From NCBI GenBank assembly GCA_903944555.1, contig CAJASG010000729.1, positions 1-9,006 of the forward strand: a stretch of DNA of 9,006 nucleotides, written 5' to 3'. Source of the DNA: an uncultured beta proteobacterium (GTDB lineage: Bacteria; Pseudomonadota; Gammaproteobacteria; Burkholderiales; Burkholderiaceae_C). A program made the translations under genes and the position numbers. Shown here piece by piece: positions 1 through 7,470 of this stretch. Numbering within the stretch: the first letter of the stretch is position 1; each line of letters opens with the position of its first letter. The notes under the pieces are model-generated. The model saw only the letters and a list, made by a program, of their open reading frames with translations, was not told the DNA's origin and ran no database searches.

Positions 1-1091
1 GCCAGAATTCGCAGGTCTGGCCCGACCATGGCGGTGGATTTGAACTCCAGTTGCAAAGCGCCAGCCAGCTCGGTCAGCGGGCCAAAATCGGCCACGCCAG
101 CGCCTTGCCCGACCAGTTTAGGCGCAAGGTAAACCAAAAATTCGTCCACCAAGCCCTCTCGGACCAGTGAGCCATTCAATTTGTGCCCAGCCTCCACGTG
201 CAGTTCGTTGATTTCACGTTTGCCCAAGTCCCGTAGCATGGCTGCCAGATCGACCTTGCCGGTTGGGGTGCCATCGGCATGTGTGCCAGGCAGGTAGATG
301 ACGGTGGCACCAACGGCCTCCAATGCGACTTTTTTCATGTCATTTTGGCCTGCAGCGTATATGAAGACTGCGCGGCCAGCTATGAAAAGAGGAGCATCAA
401 CCGGTGTTCTCAAGTCACTGTCAATGACCACAACATGCGGTTGGCGGGGTGTTTCTACCAAGCGAACGTCCAGTCGGGGCGAGTCATGCAATACGGTGCC
501 AATGCCGGTTAGCACAGCACAGGACCGCGCGCGCCAAGCGTGGCCGTCGGCCCGCGCGGCTGGTGATGTGATCCATTGGCTGCTGCCATTCAATAGGGCA
601 GTTTTTCCATCTAGCGAGGCGGCCACTTTCATGCGAACCCATGGGGTCTTCCGCACCATACGGCTGAAAAAACCGATGTTTAGTTCGCGGGACTCAACCG
701 CCAAGGGGTCGTCGGTAGCCAATACTTCGACTTCGACACCCGCGGCGCGCAGCCGCTCAAAGCCTTGGCCTGAGACCAAGGGGTTTGGGTCGGCAATCGC
801 TGCCACCACTTTTTTAATACCCGCCGCGATCAATGCGTCACAGCAAGGACCGGTACGGCCATGGTGCGAGCAAGGTTCCAGTGTGACGTAGGCGATAGCG
901 CCGGTGACCGAGTAGCCGTTGGCTTGTGCATCACGCAATGCCACGATCTCTGCATGTGGGCCACCTGCGCGCTGGGTGTGACCTTGGCCAAGCACATCAC
1001 CGTTACGACTGCATATCACACACCCAACTCTCGGGTTGGGCGAGGATCGGTGCGCTGCTAATGCAGCGTTGCTAAGCGCGCTAGAGATCAC
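1..1091 (-). CDS. ribD: Riboflavin biosynthesis protein RibD (deaminase/reductase), 3' end cut by window edge
   Basis: RibD is a cytosolic bifunctional enzyme of riboflavin synthesis: it deaminates the pyrimidine product of GTP cyclohydrolase II and then reduces its ribosyl side chain using NADPH. I translated the minus strand and found one uninterrupted frame of 363 codons running off the left edge. Numbered from a GTG at 1091, PNPRVGC lies at residues 18-24 and the zinc deaminase motif is H46-A-E48 with P73-C74 and C83. The reductase domain starts near residue 150, with K155, SLDGKT (159-164) and SQWITS (171-176), and the frame reaches VGPDLRIL near the C-terminus. By comparison with E. coli RibD (367 aa) only a few residues are missing. 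No ATG lies upstream of PNPRVGC close enough to serve as a start. GTG 1091, 10 nt after the pilE stop, gives a normal-length N-terminus; a TTG at 1121 inside pilE is the alternative. Neither has a clear ribosome binding site. Identity is very secure; the start is not. Confidence 0.95.
   Translation of the reverse strand, partial: MISSALSNAALAAHRSSPNPRVGCVICSRNGDVLGQGHTQRAGGPHAEIVALRDAQANGYSVTGAIAYVTLEPCSHHGRTGPCCDALIAAGIKKVVAAIADPNPLVSGQGFERLRAAGVEVEVLATDDPLAVESRELNIGFFSRMVRKTPWVRMKVAASLDGKTALLNGSSQWITSPAARADGHAWRARSCAVLTGIGTVLHDSPRLDVRLVETPRQPHVVVIDSDLRTPVDAPLFIAGRAVFIYAAGQNDMKKVALEAVGATVIYLPGTHADGTPTGKVDLAAMLRDLGKREINELHVEAGHKLNGSLVREGLVDEFLVYLAPKLVGQGAGVADFGPLTELAGALQLEFKSTAMVGPDLRIL
1053..1068 (-). 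repeat. Perfect 6-bp inverted repeat with 4-nt loop near the start of ribD
   Basis: CGCTGC-TAAT-GCAGCG forms a short perfect hairpin about 24-39 nt into the proposed ribD frame. It has no following U-tract, so it is not an intrinsic terminator. It may have a mild effect on ribD translation, or be a chance feature of alanine-rich coding sequence (it encodes part of NAALAA). Confidence 0.25.
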
Positions 1092-1101
1092 AGGGTATTG
1101 T

Positions 1102-1617
1102 TCAGCGCCAGCACTCTGCAATTTGGGCCGCCGTAGCGGCTCCGCCAAATCCTGTGACTCCTTTGACGCCCGACTGGGTTATCGACAGGCCCGCGCAGTT
1201 GTCTGTGGCCATCCGTGCTGTACTCAAGGGGCGCATGACAATTCTGAATGTGGTGGCGGTTGCAGTGCTCTGCGTTGCAACGGCACCTCCAACATCAGTA
1301 AGTTCGTAGATCTGAGCCCCATCGGCCGGCGAAATTCTCAAGCTGGGCGGCATTGCTTGCCAAATGGTATTGGCATTTGCTCTGTCAATAGCGTAACTGT
1401 CATTGGACGCATAAAACCGTTGCATGTATTGCGCCGCCTGCATGAGCTGGGCACGTGCAGCTGCCCGATGGCCGCGGGCGATATACGTCGCGTACGAGGG
1501 AATCGCAATGGCCGCAAGAATGCCGACGATTGCAACCGTGATCATCAATTCAATTAATGTGAAACCAACTTGGCTACTGCACTTCAAGCGTCTGGAATTT
1601 GTCATAAATTTGCACAT
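1102..1617 (-). CDS. pilE: Type IV minor pilin PilE
   Basis: This 171-residue protein is a class III prepilin of the PilE minor pilin family, which in known systems joins the pilus initiation/tip complex together with FimU/FimT, PilV, PilW and PilX. The leader ends at G18 and the mature protein starts F19-T-L-I-E23, so Glu5 of the mature pilin is present, followed by a hydrophobic helix to about residue 40. The C-terminal region holds two cysteines, C141 (in TDNCAGL) and C169 (in AECWR), which fit the D-region disulfide of PilE-like pilins. The start shown gives an 18-residue leader; a second ATG four codons later (codon 5) would give 14 residues. Neither has a strong Shine-Dalgarno sequence, the best being a weak TGGTAA before the first ATG. 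It follows pilY1 by 20 nt and precedes ribD by 10 nt, as the last pilus gene of the run. The name rests on family character and position; PilA-type major pilin is less likely in this context. Confidence 0.9.
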   Translation of the reverse strand: MCKFMTNSRRLKCSSQVGFTLIELMITVAIVGILAAIAIPSYATYIARGHRAAARAQLMQAAQYMQRFYASNDSYAIDRANANTIWQAMPPSLRISPADGAQIYELTDVGGAVATQSTATATTFRIVMRPLSTARMATDNCAGLSITQSGVKGVTGFGGAATAAQIAECWR

Positions 1618-1637
1618 TTAATTACCATCAATCAATA

Positions 1638-4600
1638 CTAGTTGGCACGCGGGAACAATTGACGCCAAGAGCGGTTCAATGTGGTTCCTGCGCAGATTAC
1701 GCCCGGATTGGCCGCACGATAGGCGGCACTTGCACAGCAGGTGACTTTGTTAGCGGCTGCATACGTTGGGTCCGTGCAGTTGGGGCCGGGAGGCGTAGAG
1801 CAGCCGTTCGCCGGATCTGCTGCAAACCCAGCGTCCGTGCAATCTTTCTGTTTTGGCGGGTTTCCAGCACGAAAGTCTTTGCCACCAGAGGAACTCTGCG
1901 CATTTCTCACACCTGTGTCCGTGTTAGTGCTGTCGAGAATAATCAGAATCACATCCCGACCATCGGCGAGGGTGGTGTACCCACAAATACTTTGGTTGTC
2001 GCTCGAGTTAATGGATCCGTCGTTGTTGGTGTCCAAGGTGCCACCGACACGGCAAATACCTGTCAATGGATCCACAATCAAATTCAAACCGTTACTTGTC
2101 GACGCCTTGCAGCTCGATGCACTAGCGTCTGGCGTCACCGTGTCAATCTTGACAACTCCCAGAATTTGCTCGACGGCGTCCACCACCCGTTGACCTGGAC
2201 GTGCAGACAGGTTGAAGATATTTTTCCAGCCGCGTTGTGTCGCCCAGTTAATTGACGTTGTGGATGGATTCACATAGCTAGTCGTAACGTACTGTTCGCT
2301 TGTGGCTGATGTGAGCAAGGTCTGCTGGACGGCTTCCAAATCAGCGTCGTTGATGACGTCAGACCCAGACGATCCAAATGCCTTACGATCCCATAACCCA
2401 TAAGCACCTTGGTTGGTGCTTGGGATGGCCGTGTCTGTCGATTCGAACAGCTTTCCGGTTGCGACTGTAACCAGATAGCTTGGAGTGAATAAGGGCTGGT
2501 CGGTTCGTTCTAACACGGCAGGTTGCGCCGTGATGGGTAGAGTTACTCCGCCAATGGACGCTGTGAAAAGCGGTACACCACCGTTGCCCAAACTCCATCC
2601 ACTTGATGTGGCTGTGCTTAGGTCAAACTTCCACAAGCGCCCCTTCAAATCCCCGGCATACGCGCCAATAATTTGTTGAGTGCCATTCAGTACCAATCGC
2701 ACGCCACCAAGACCGTTGCTGGTGGTTGCATCGGTGGAAATTTGCTTCAATAATTTTCCGGTGGCTGTTTCCACAATAAACAGGCTTGCCTTACCCGATG
2801 TACTGTCATAACCATTGCCAAAGATTGAGACCCATTGACCACTAACTGTGATACCGTTTTGAACCGGGGTGAGCACATGTCCTAAGTCGGCAAACGAGGT
2901 GCTAGTGTTTCCCGGCATGAGGGGAAACGCCGCGTCCGGATTAACCTCCCAGAGTACGGTTTTTTTGTTCAAATTGCTCAGATCACTGACGTTGATCGCA
3001 AAGATTGATTTGGCACCGGCCCCTGCCGTCCCCACTACCAAGTTGCGCCAACCTAGAGTGGAGCCCGTTGTCGTTAGATTTGGAGTGGTCACATAGGCGT
3101 CAGTCTCGCTTACCGGACCATCCACTGTGAATGTGTGGGCAAAAGTGTAGCCTGATGCGCTTAACGATTCAAGCTTGCCTAACACGCCCCGAGGTACAAA
3201 GGCGAACAACTCGCGTCCTGCAGCGTTGGCGCCATAGCCTTCAGCAAATGCGTGAAGCATGCCGTCATTAGCACCGACAAACAAAGCGCCTTCCGTGCGT
3301 ATAGCCTTGCTGGCCATGTACGAGGCATAGTCAGTCAGACCGGCAGTTCCGGTCGGTAGCTTTTCGTACTGGGGATTGGTGTTGTTCTTAACAAAGGCCG
3401 GTGTGGAGTTAATAATGTCGCCCAGAACGGCCGAGCGCTTGCGAAAATCAGTGCCTTCTTTGGTCCGGACGCCCCGCAAGAAGTCGATAATGTCAGACGT
3501 CACCGCGTTGCTCATCTGCATTGCCGTGTTCGTCCCCTTCAAGCCGTTGGCCGCATTTGAAATGTTCGCAAAGGTGAAGTCCAGTCCCTGTTTGGTGGCA
3601 TCGGTCCATACAACGACGTTGCGTGATGCGGGTGTCGGCAGTGTTGTTACACCCGTTGGCTGGCCATTGCTGTCGGTCTCAATGACTTGCCACTGCGTGG
3701 TGTTGGTCGCAACGTCTACCATTCTCAAATTACCCCACCACGAACCACTGGTGAAGTAAGGAACAAACTTTTTGGTGCCAGCTGTGAGGGTGACTGCCGA
3801 TGCCGCTACACCTGCTTGTGAAAATTGTTGGCCGGCTATGCTGCCAATCACGTTACCGAGGTCGGTGGCAAATTGTGCTGCGTTGTTCACTTTAAGAAAA
3901 TCGCCCCCACCGTTGTGGGCTGCGTGGCGCATATCGTCTATGGTGGTTGGCTTGTTAGCTACGGGTACCACCCAGTTCAATGCTCCAGCCTTGGCGCTGG
4001 TGACTGAGGCTTCCGTCATCGTCCCCTCTGCACCAAAACTAACCATATAGCTATTCATGTTTTGCCAAAACGGAGGGTCGCTGGGGCCTCCGCCACCATA
4101 GTCATTCGCAAGATCGGTGCGCAAGTCTTTAGCCCAATATTTGAGCGCTACATCGGCCAAAGTGTTGCTGGTTCCCGTGGTGCCATTGGTTTTATCAGAT
4201 TTTCCTTTATTTCTTGCGTCGGTCGTATTTCCGGGCGTGTACCTATAGCTTTGGGTGGGTATTGCCGTGGCATGGGTGTAGCTTGTTCCCGCAAGACCAT
4301 CTACGTCGCCAACTGTTGGACGGGCTTCAACGTTGGTAATTCCATCGTTGTAATAGCCGTCCGTAATCATGAGGGTGAAGGAGCGTCGGCAGGATAGATG
4401 GTCGGTGGCCGTCTCACTGGGTGGGGACCATGGTTTTGCACCCCAAGGCCCAGTGTTGGATGAACTGGTGTAATAGTCTCCAGCGCGTTTCAAGGCAGCC
4501 CGTAAAGGCGTTCCGCTACCTTCCCATGCTGCACGGTCGTACAGCCAACTATAGAAGCTAGACTTTGCCAAACCAAAATCCTTCATGGTGTTGGGTGATC

Positions 4601-5312
4601 CGTAAATGGTGCCGTACGCTAGACGAAAGTTATCAGTTTGGCTGAAAAAGGCACCGCCGATACCCGTTTTAGCTACCTTCATACGGTCGGAGTTGTATAA
4701 GCGCCAGTTGGCAATGTTTTGTCGTTCCTCGGCCAGGTTGCATGTGATTCCTGCACAGTCAGTACGTGCCCCTCCGTGCGTTCCAAATATATTGGTGCTA
4801 GTCGTGGCGTTACTGTTGAGTTTGAAGCTCGTTTTTCCGACATAGTACTTGTCGTAATTGGCTGCATTTTTGAGTTGCGCTGTGGTTGTGTACGTTGTCG
4901 GGTCCTGACCAGTCTTGGGCTGGTATAGAGTCACTACCGAGTCGTCATCCACTGTTGCCTTTCCCAACAATGCACCGGAAGACGAGTAACTACGCGCATA
5001 GGTGATTTTGGGGTTGTAGTACAGATAGTTGTTAACAGGCGCAATATTACGTGGGTCCGACGTATCGTTAACACAATCATCTGTGAGTCCATACAGCGTG
5101 CCTCCATCGGCAATAATGGCATCCGTTACTTGCTTGGCATACACGCATGTCCAAGCCATAGACCCAGAGGTATCAAAGACCAGCGCAATGTTCGGACGAA
5201 CGGCTATGGTGCTGTTCAGGAGTGGCGATTGGGCAACTACCGCCCAAGCAATGTTTGATGCACCCAATGCAAAAGCACAGGCAGCAAAACTGCGAAAAAA
5301 TGTATTTTTCAT
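1638..5312 (-). CDS. pilY1: Type IV pilus tip/adhesin protein PilY1 (PilC family)
   Basis: PilY1 is a large, secreted, pilus-tip-associated protein needed for pilus extension, adhesion and surface sensing in Pseudomonas and Neisseria (PilC). This copy is 1224 aa, slightly longer than the P. aeruginosa protein. A Sec signal peptide ends at AWA24. A von Willebrand A-like region follows, with metal-site D47-T-S49-G-S51 and a second signature MITDGYYND at 315-323. The PilC/PilY1 beta-propeller half is recognisable by LGDIINSTP (630-638), FVGANDGMLHAF (678-689), FGNGY (831-835) and DLKGRLWKFDL (888-898). Near the end, D1094-x-N-x-D1098-G-S-I-N1102-x-x-D1105 has EF-hand loop spacing, and residues 1158-1207 carry three cysteine-bounded repeats before the closing SWRQLF. 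The start is well supported by AAAGGA six nt upstream of ATG. The gene lies 28 nt after pilX and 20 nt before pilE. No pilY2 gene lies between it and pilE. Identity is very secure; the functions of the tail modules are inference. Confidence 0.96.
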   Translation of the reverse strand: MKNTFFRSFAACAFALGASNIAWAVVAQSPLLNSTIAVRPNIALVFDTSGSMAWTCVYAKQVTDAIIADGGTLYGLTDDCVNDTSDPRNIAPVNNYLYYNPKITYARSYSSSGALLGKATVDDDSVVTLYQPKTGQDPTTYTTTAQLKNAANYDKYYVGKTSFKLNSNATTSTNIFGTHGGARTDCAGITCNLAEERQNIANWRLYNSDRMKVAKTGIGGAFFSQTDNFRLAYGTIYGSPNTMKDFGLAKSSFYSWLYDRAAWEGSGTPLRAALKRAGDYYTSSSNTGPWGAKPWSPPSETATDHLSCRRSFTLMITDGYYNDGITNVEARPTVGDVDGLAGTSYTHATAIPTQSYRYTPGNTTDARNKGKSDKTNGTTGTSNTLADVALKYWAKDLRTDLANDYGGGGPSDPPFWQNMNSYMVSFGAEGTMTEASVTSAKAGALNWVVPVANKPTTIDDMRHAAHNGGGDFLKVNNAAQFATDLGNVIGSIAGQQFSQAGVAASAVTLTAGTKKFVPYFTSGSWWGNLRMVDVATNTTQWQVIETDSNGQPTGVTTLPTPASRNVVVWTDATKQGLDFTFANISNAANGLKGTNTAMQMSNAVTSDIIDFLRGVRTKEGTDFRKRSAVLGDIINSTPAFVKNNTNPQYEKLPTGTAGLTDYASYMASKAIRTEGALFVGANDGMLHAFAEGYGANAAGRELFAFVPRGVLGKLESLSASGYTFAHTFTVDGPVSETDAYVTTPNLTTTGSTLGWRNLVVGTAGAGAKSIFAINVSDLSNLNKKTVLWEVNPDAAFPLMPGNTSTSFADLGHVLTPVQNGITVSGQWVSIFGNGYDSTSGKASLFIVETATGKLLKQISTDATTSNGLGGVRLVLNGTQQIIGAYAGDLKGRLWKFDLSTATSSGWSLGNGGVPLFTASIGGVTLPITAQPAVLERTDQPLFTPSYLVTVATGKLFESTDTAIPSTNQGAYGLWDRKAFGSSGSDVINDADLEAVQQTLLTSATSEQYVTTSYVNPSTTSINWATQRGWKNIFNLSARPGQRVVDAVEQILGVVKIDTVTPDASASSCKASTSNGLNLIVDPLTGICRVGGTLDTNNDGSINSSDNQSICGYTTLADGRDVILIILDSTNTDTGVRNAQSSSGGKDFRAGNPPKQKDCTDAGFAADPANGCSTPPGPNCTDPTYAAANKVTCCASAAYRAANPGVICAGTTLNRSWRQLFPRAN
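1692..1841 (-). repeat. Three tandem cysteine-bounded repeats near the C-terminus of PilY1
   Basis: Within pilY1, residues 1158-1207 hold three related units, each bounded by cysteines: CTDAGFAADPANGC (1158-1171), CTDPTYAAANKVTC (1179-1192) and CASAAYRAANPGVIC (1193-1207). The shared pattern is C-x2-x2-[FY]-x-A-x(5,6)-C. The first two units also match in DNA: both begin TGCACGGAC and share TGCAGC 14 nt later, which suggests duplication and not chance. Three disulfides or a metal-bound knot are possible. I do not recognise the module as a named domain. Confidence 0.7.
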
Positions 5313-5318
5313 GGCAAA

Positions 5319-5324
5319 TCCTTT
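5319..5324 (-). promoter_or_regulatory. Ribosome binding site of pilY1
   Basis: AAAGGA, six nt before ATG 5312, lies in the short pilX-pilY1 gap. It supports the start that gives a clean Sec signal peptide for PilY1. Confidence 0.65.
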
Positions 5325-5340
5325 AATGTTCCAAAAGGCT

Positions 5341-5934
5341 TCAATTCATCGTTATCAAAGACTGTAGCCATACTTCGGCGCCAATGGGTAGTGTTCCATC
5401 TTTGGGCGCCGGAGCCGGTAATACTTCGGGGCCAAATCCCCGAGCTGTGGTCGTAAATACTTTGGAGTTGCCAACGGTGGTGTACTGAGACATACATTCA
5501 GGCGGACGCCGGAAATAACTGGAATTGGCTCCGACACCATCCCCTAGGGATGCAAATGGCACTATCTGTGGCGCGATAACCCCGGGTGCACTATCCCAAA
5601 AATTCTGTCCGCCACTGACGATTTCCCAATTAAAAACTATCGGCGCGCCAACCGGCGCTGCATCGGGAATCAGGCCACCCAGAAGCGGGGTATTCTTGGC
5701 ATTGTCTAGCGCATAGGCCTGAACCATTGTTTCGCAATACCGTAGCGCTGCCTCTGCCGTCTGAAGGGCGAGAGTCTTTTGCCTGTCCTGATTTGCGATT
5801 TGCTCAGAAGAGGACGCACCTCGAATGGAAACACTGGCCAAAATCGTTAAAACCATCAGCAGCAGCAGGGCGACAATGAGCACAACTCCGTTTTGCTTTC
5901 GACGTGATCCGCGCCGTCTGGATTTATTCAGCAT
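5341..5934 (-). CDS. pilX: Type IV minor pilin PilX
   Basis: This 197-residue protein has the PilX N-terminal pattern: a basic leader ending in Q-N-G16, then V17-V-L-I-V-A and a long hydrophobic stretch, then a helical region with a conserved AEAALR segment. The residue at mature position 5 is V21 rather than the Glu seen in the other pilins here; this recalls GspK-type tip pseudopilins. In known systems PilX joins the minor pilin tip complex with PilV, PilW and PilY1. The same frame is open back to an ATG at 6051, but that start would put 55 residues before the helix and lie deep inside pilW. I chose ATG 5934, with a GGGGTGG run just upstream and an 11-nt overlap with the end of pilW. ATG 5946 is a close alternative adding four residues. 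Cysteines include those in RYCETM and ECMSQY. pilY1 follows after 28 nt. Confidence 0.88.
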   Translation of the reverse strand: MLNKSRRRGSRRKQNGVVLIVALLLLMVLTILASVSIRGASSSEQIANQDRQKTLALQTAEAALRYCETMVQAYALDNAKNTPLLGGLIPDAAPVGAPIVFNWEIVSGGQNFWDSAPGVIAPQIVPFASLGDGVGANSSYFRRPPECMSQYTTVGNSKVFTTTARGFGPEVLPAPAPKDGTLPIGAEVWLQSLITMN

Positions 5935-6838
5935 ATCCCACCCCATGGTTTCGCAGTAGAACCGTCGTCCGATACGCGCGACGCAGCCTGCCATCTGCGA
6001 TGGCGACTTCAGCTTCATTGCAGTCTCTGTAAGTGGGATTGGCCTCCACATCTCTTAGAACCGGATTCTCGCTGCGGATAACTACGCAAACGCGTGCGGA
6101 CACAACCTGGTCCCATCGTTGGACTAAGGTGAGCGCGTCAAAGCCTGCGTCACCGGTCGCGAGCGCAATAGCACTTGGCGACAAGTACCCTTGCACTATC
6201 CTTTTGTTAGCTACACTGCCAATGCCAAAAAGAAAGCTCATGCTTTCAATATTTTCTGCCAGCACCTGCGCTGGAATGGTTAAAGCCGACCCAGCGACCA
6301 CACCACCGCTGCCAATACAGTTCAGCGCATTGTTGGCAATAAAAAAACGGGATTGCATGGTGAAAAAATTACCCCCGGTAACCGACGCGCCTTGCACGGC
6401 CACTCCATTGCCAATGCAGTCCATGGGCAGGTTGGCGCCGGTGTTTTTGCCACTCACCAAATCTCCTTCAGATACCACTGCTAAAGCGGCGTTCGCTCCT
6501 GCAGCCGCGCAAGTCAACCCGCTGACCAGCGCAACTGTGTTGTCGGAGAATCCCGTATCGCACGCAAAGATGCCCCAGCCGCTTTGACCAAGGTCATTGC
6601 GCGCCGTCGTGGTGGCCCCAGTAGGGCGTGCGGGATTATTGCCAGCCTTGCGTAACTCCTGCGTAATCACCGATAGTGCCATTTGTGCATCTTCATTCAT
6701 TTGCCCTTGGGCCAGTGCGTAGCGCATGGCGCTGCTGCCGTTGGTGTACATCACCAATATGGCCCCGATAACCACAATTCCCAAGGCCATGGAAATCATC
6801 AACTCAATCAGAGTGAAACCACCTTGTTTCTTATTCAT
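5924..6838 (-). CDS. pilW: Type IV minor pilin PilW
   Basis: PilW is a large minor pilin of the initiation/tip complex, sitting in the inner membrane as a prepilin and then in the pilus tip. The 304-residue product has a very short leader, MNKKQGG, cleaved after G7, and a mature start of F8-T-L-I-E12 with Glu5 present. A hydrophobic helix continues to about residue 30. The helix is followed by the region typical of PilW, ending in ALSVITQELRKAGNNP (about residues 53-68). The C-terminal domain contains several cysteines, for example in ARVCVVIRS and YRDCNEAE. The ATG overlaps the pilV stop as ATGA (4 nt), which points to translational coupling. The 3' end overlaps pilX by 11 nt. The length (about 300 aa, against about 150-210 for the other pilins) and the place between pilV and pilX support PilW over other prepilin families. 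Confidence 0.92.
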   Translation of the reverse strand: MNKKQGGFTLIELMISMALGIVVIGAILVMYTNGSSAMRYALAQGQMNEDAQMALSVITQELRKAGNNPARPTGATTTARNDLGQSGWGIFACDTGFSDNTVALVSGLTCAAAGANAALAVVSEGDLVSGKNTGANLPMDCIGNGVAVQGASVTGGNFFTMQSRFFIANNALNCIGSGGVVAGSALTIPAQVLAENIESMSFLFGIGSVANKRIVQGYLSPSAIALATGDAGFDALTLVQRWDQVVSARVCVVIRSENPVLRDVEANPTYRDCNEAEVAIADGRLRRAYRTTVLLRNHGVGYAE

Positions 6839-7470
6839 AATTGCACCCGCATGTAGAAACAGCGTGGCAATGTTGCCAAGGCTTTTGCGTTAACCGAGCA
6901 ATTGTCTGAATTTTGTTCGCCAGATACCGTTGCGCCACCGACCACTCGTGTATTTTCTAATACCCCAGGTTCTTGCCAGGTAATCCAAATGTCTGCGGTT
7001 GATCGGGCAGGTGTAGCAACAATATTTGCCACAACTTCCACCCCGCCGGTTGGTAGGCTGGAGCGGACACGTCTCTGGAAATCTACAATGTCGAATGCCG
7101 CCAGTAACGCAGGTGTTGTACAGGTGGGGAATGCTGCCGGCGTAGAGTCATCCGTGCCATCGCACGGTGCTGCGTTGGGGGCGCCAGCCGCACCAGCCGT
7201 CAGCGACGACATAAACGCAATGTTGTACTGACCTGCATTCATAGCCGTTGGGTTTAACCGAACAATTTCTGCTAACTCGTTAGCCATAGCACTGGCGACC
7301 GTCCTATGGGCTGCATTCCTTTGTGCCGCTACAGAGTAGGCTTGCATACCCGCCAGCGCCATCATGCCAAACGACAACAGCAAGATGGAAATTAGAATCT
7401 CAATAAGCGATGACCCTGCCTGCCTGCCACGCAGGTTTCGGAATTTTCGGGGTGGTGACGATGTCAACAT
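6835..7470 (-). CDS. pilV: Type IV minor pilin PilV
   Basis: The product, 211 aa from the chosen start, is a PilV-type prepilin. The leader contains RGRQAG19, cleavage falls before S20-S-L-I-E24 (Glu5 present), and the helix ISILLLSFGMMALAGMQ is the familiar PilV pattern. Serine instead of Phe or Met at mature position 1 is tolerated in this family. The frame is open upstream to an ATG at 7575, but that start lies far inside fimT and would give a leader over 50 residues long. ATG 7470 has the strongest ribosome binding site in the window (GGGGAGG, four nt upstream) and overlaps the end of fimT by 7 nt. Cysteines near the C-terminus (SDNCSV and PRCFYMRV) could form a disulfide. Its role in the tip complex is known from the family and not shown by this sequence alone. 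Confidence 0.91.
   Translation of the reverse strand: MLTSSPPRKFRNLRGRQAGSSLIEILISILLLSFGMMALAGMQAYSVAAQRNAAHRTVASAMANELAEIVRLNPTAMNAGQYNIAFMSSLTAGAAGAPNAAPCDGTDDSTPAAFPTCTTPALLAAFDIVDFQRRVRSSLPTGGVEVVANIVATPARSTADIWITWQEPGVLENTRVVGGATVSGEQNSDNCSVNAKALATLPRCFYMRVQL

Noticed and set aside
298..891. Plus-strand open frame of 197 codons and smaller neighbours
   Set aside because: It lies wholly antisense to ribD, which is intact and strongly conserved; the plus-strand product has no recognisable domain and shows shadow-like composition.
1092..1101. FMN riboswitch upstream of ribD
   Set aside because: The gap to pilE is 10 nt, far too short for an RFN element, and the preceding sequence is pilE coding sequence.
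1804..1812. Second AlgR-like sequence (CCGTTCGCC) inside pilY1
   Set aside because: It lies in coding sequence with no promoter context, and about two such nine-base near matches are expected by chance in this window.
5935..6051. Extended PilX start at ATG 6051
   Set aside because: It would add 39 residues before a normal prepilin leader and lie deep inside pilW; the prepilin pattern fits starts at 5934 or 5946.
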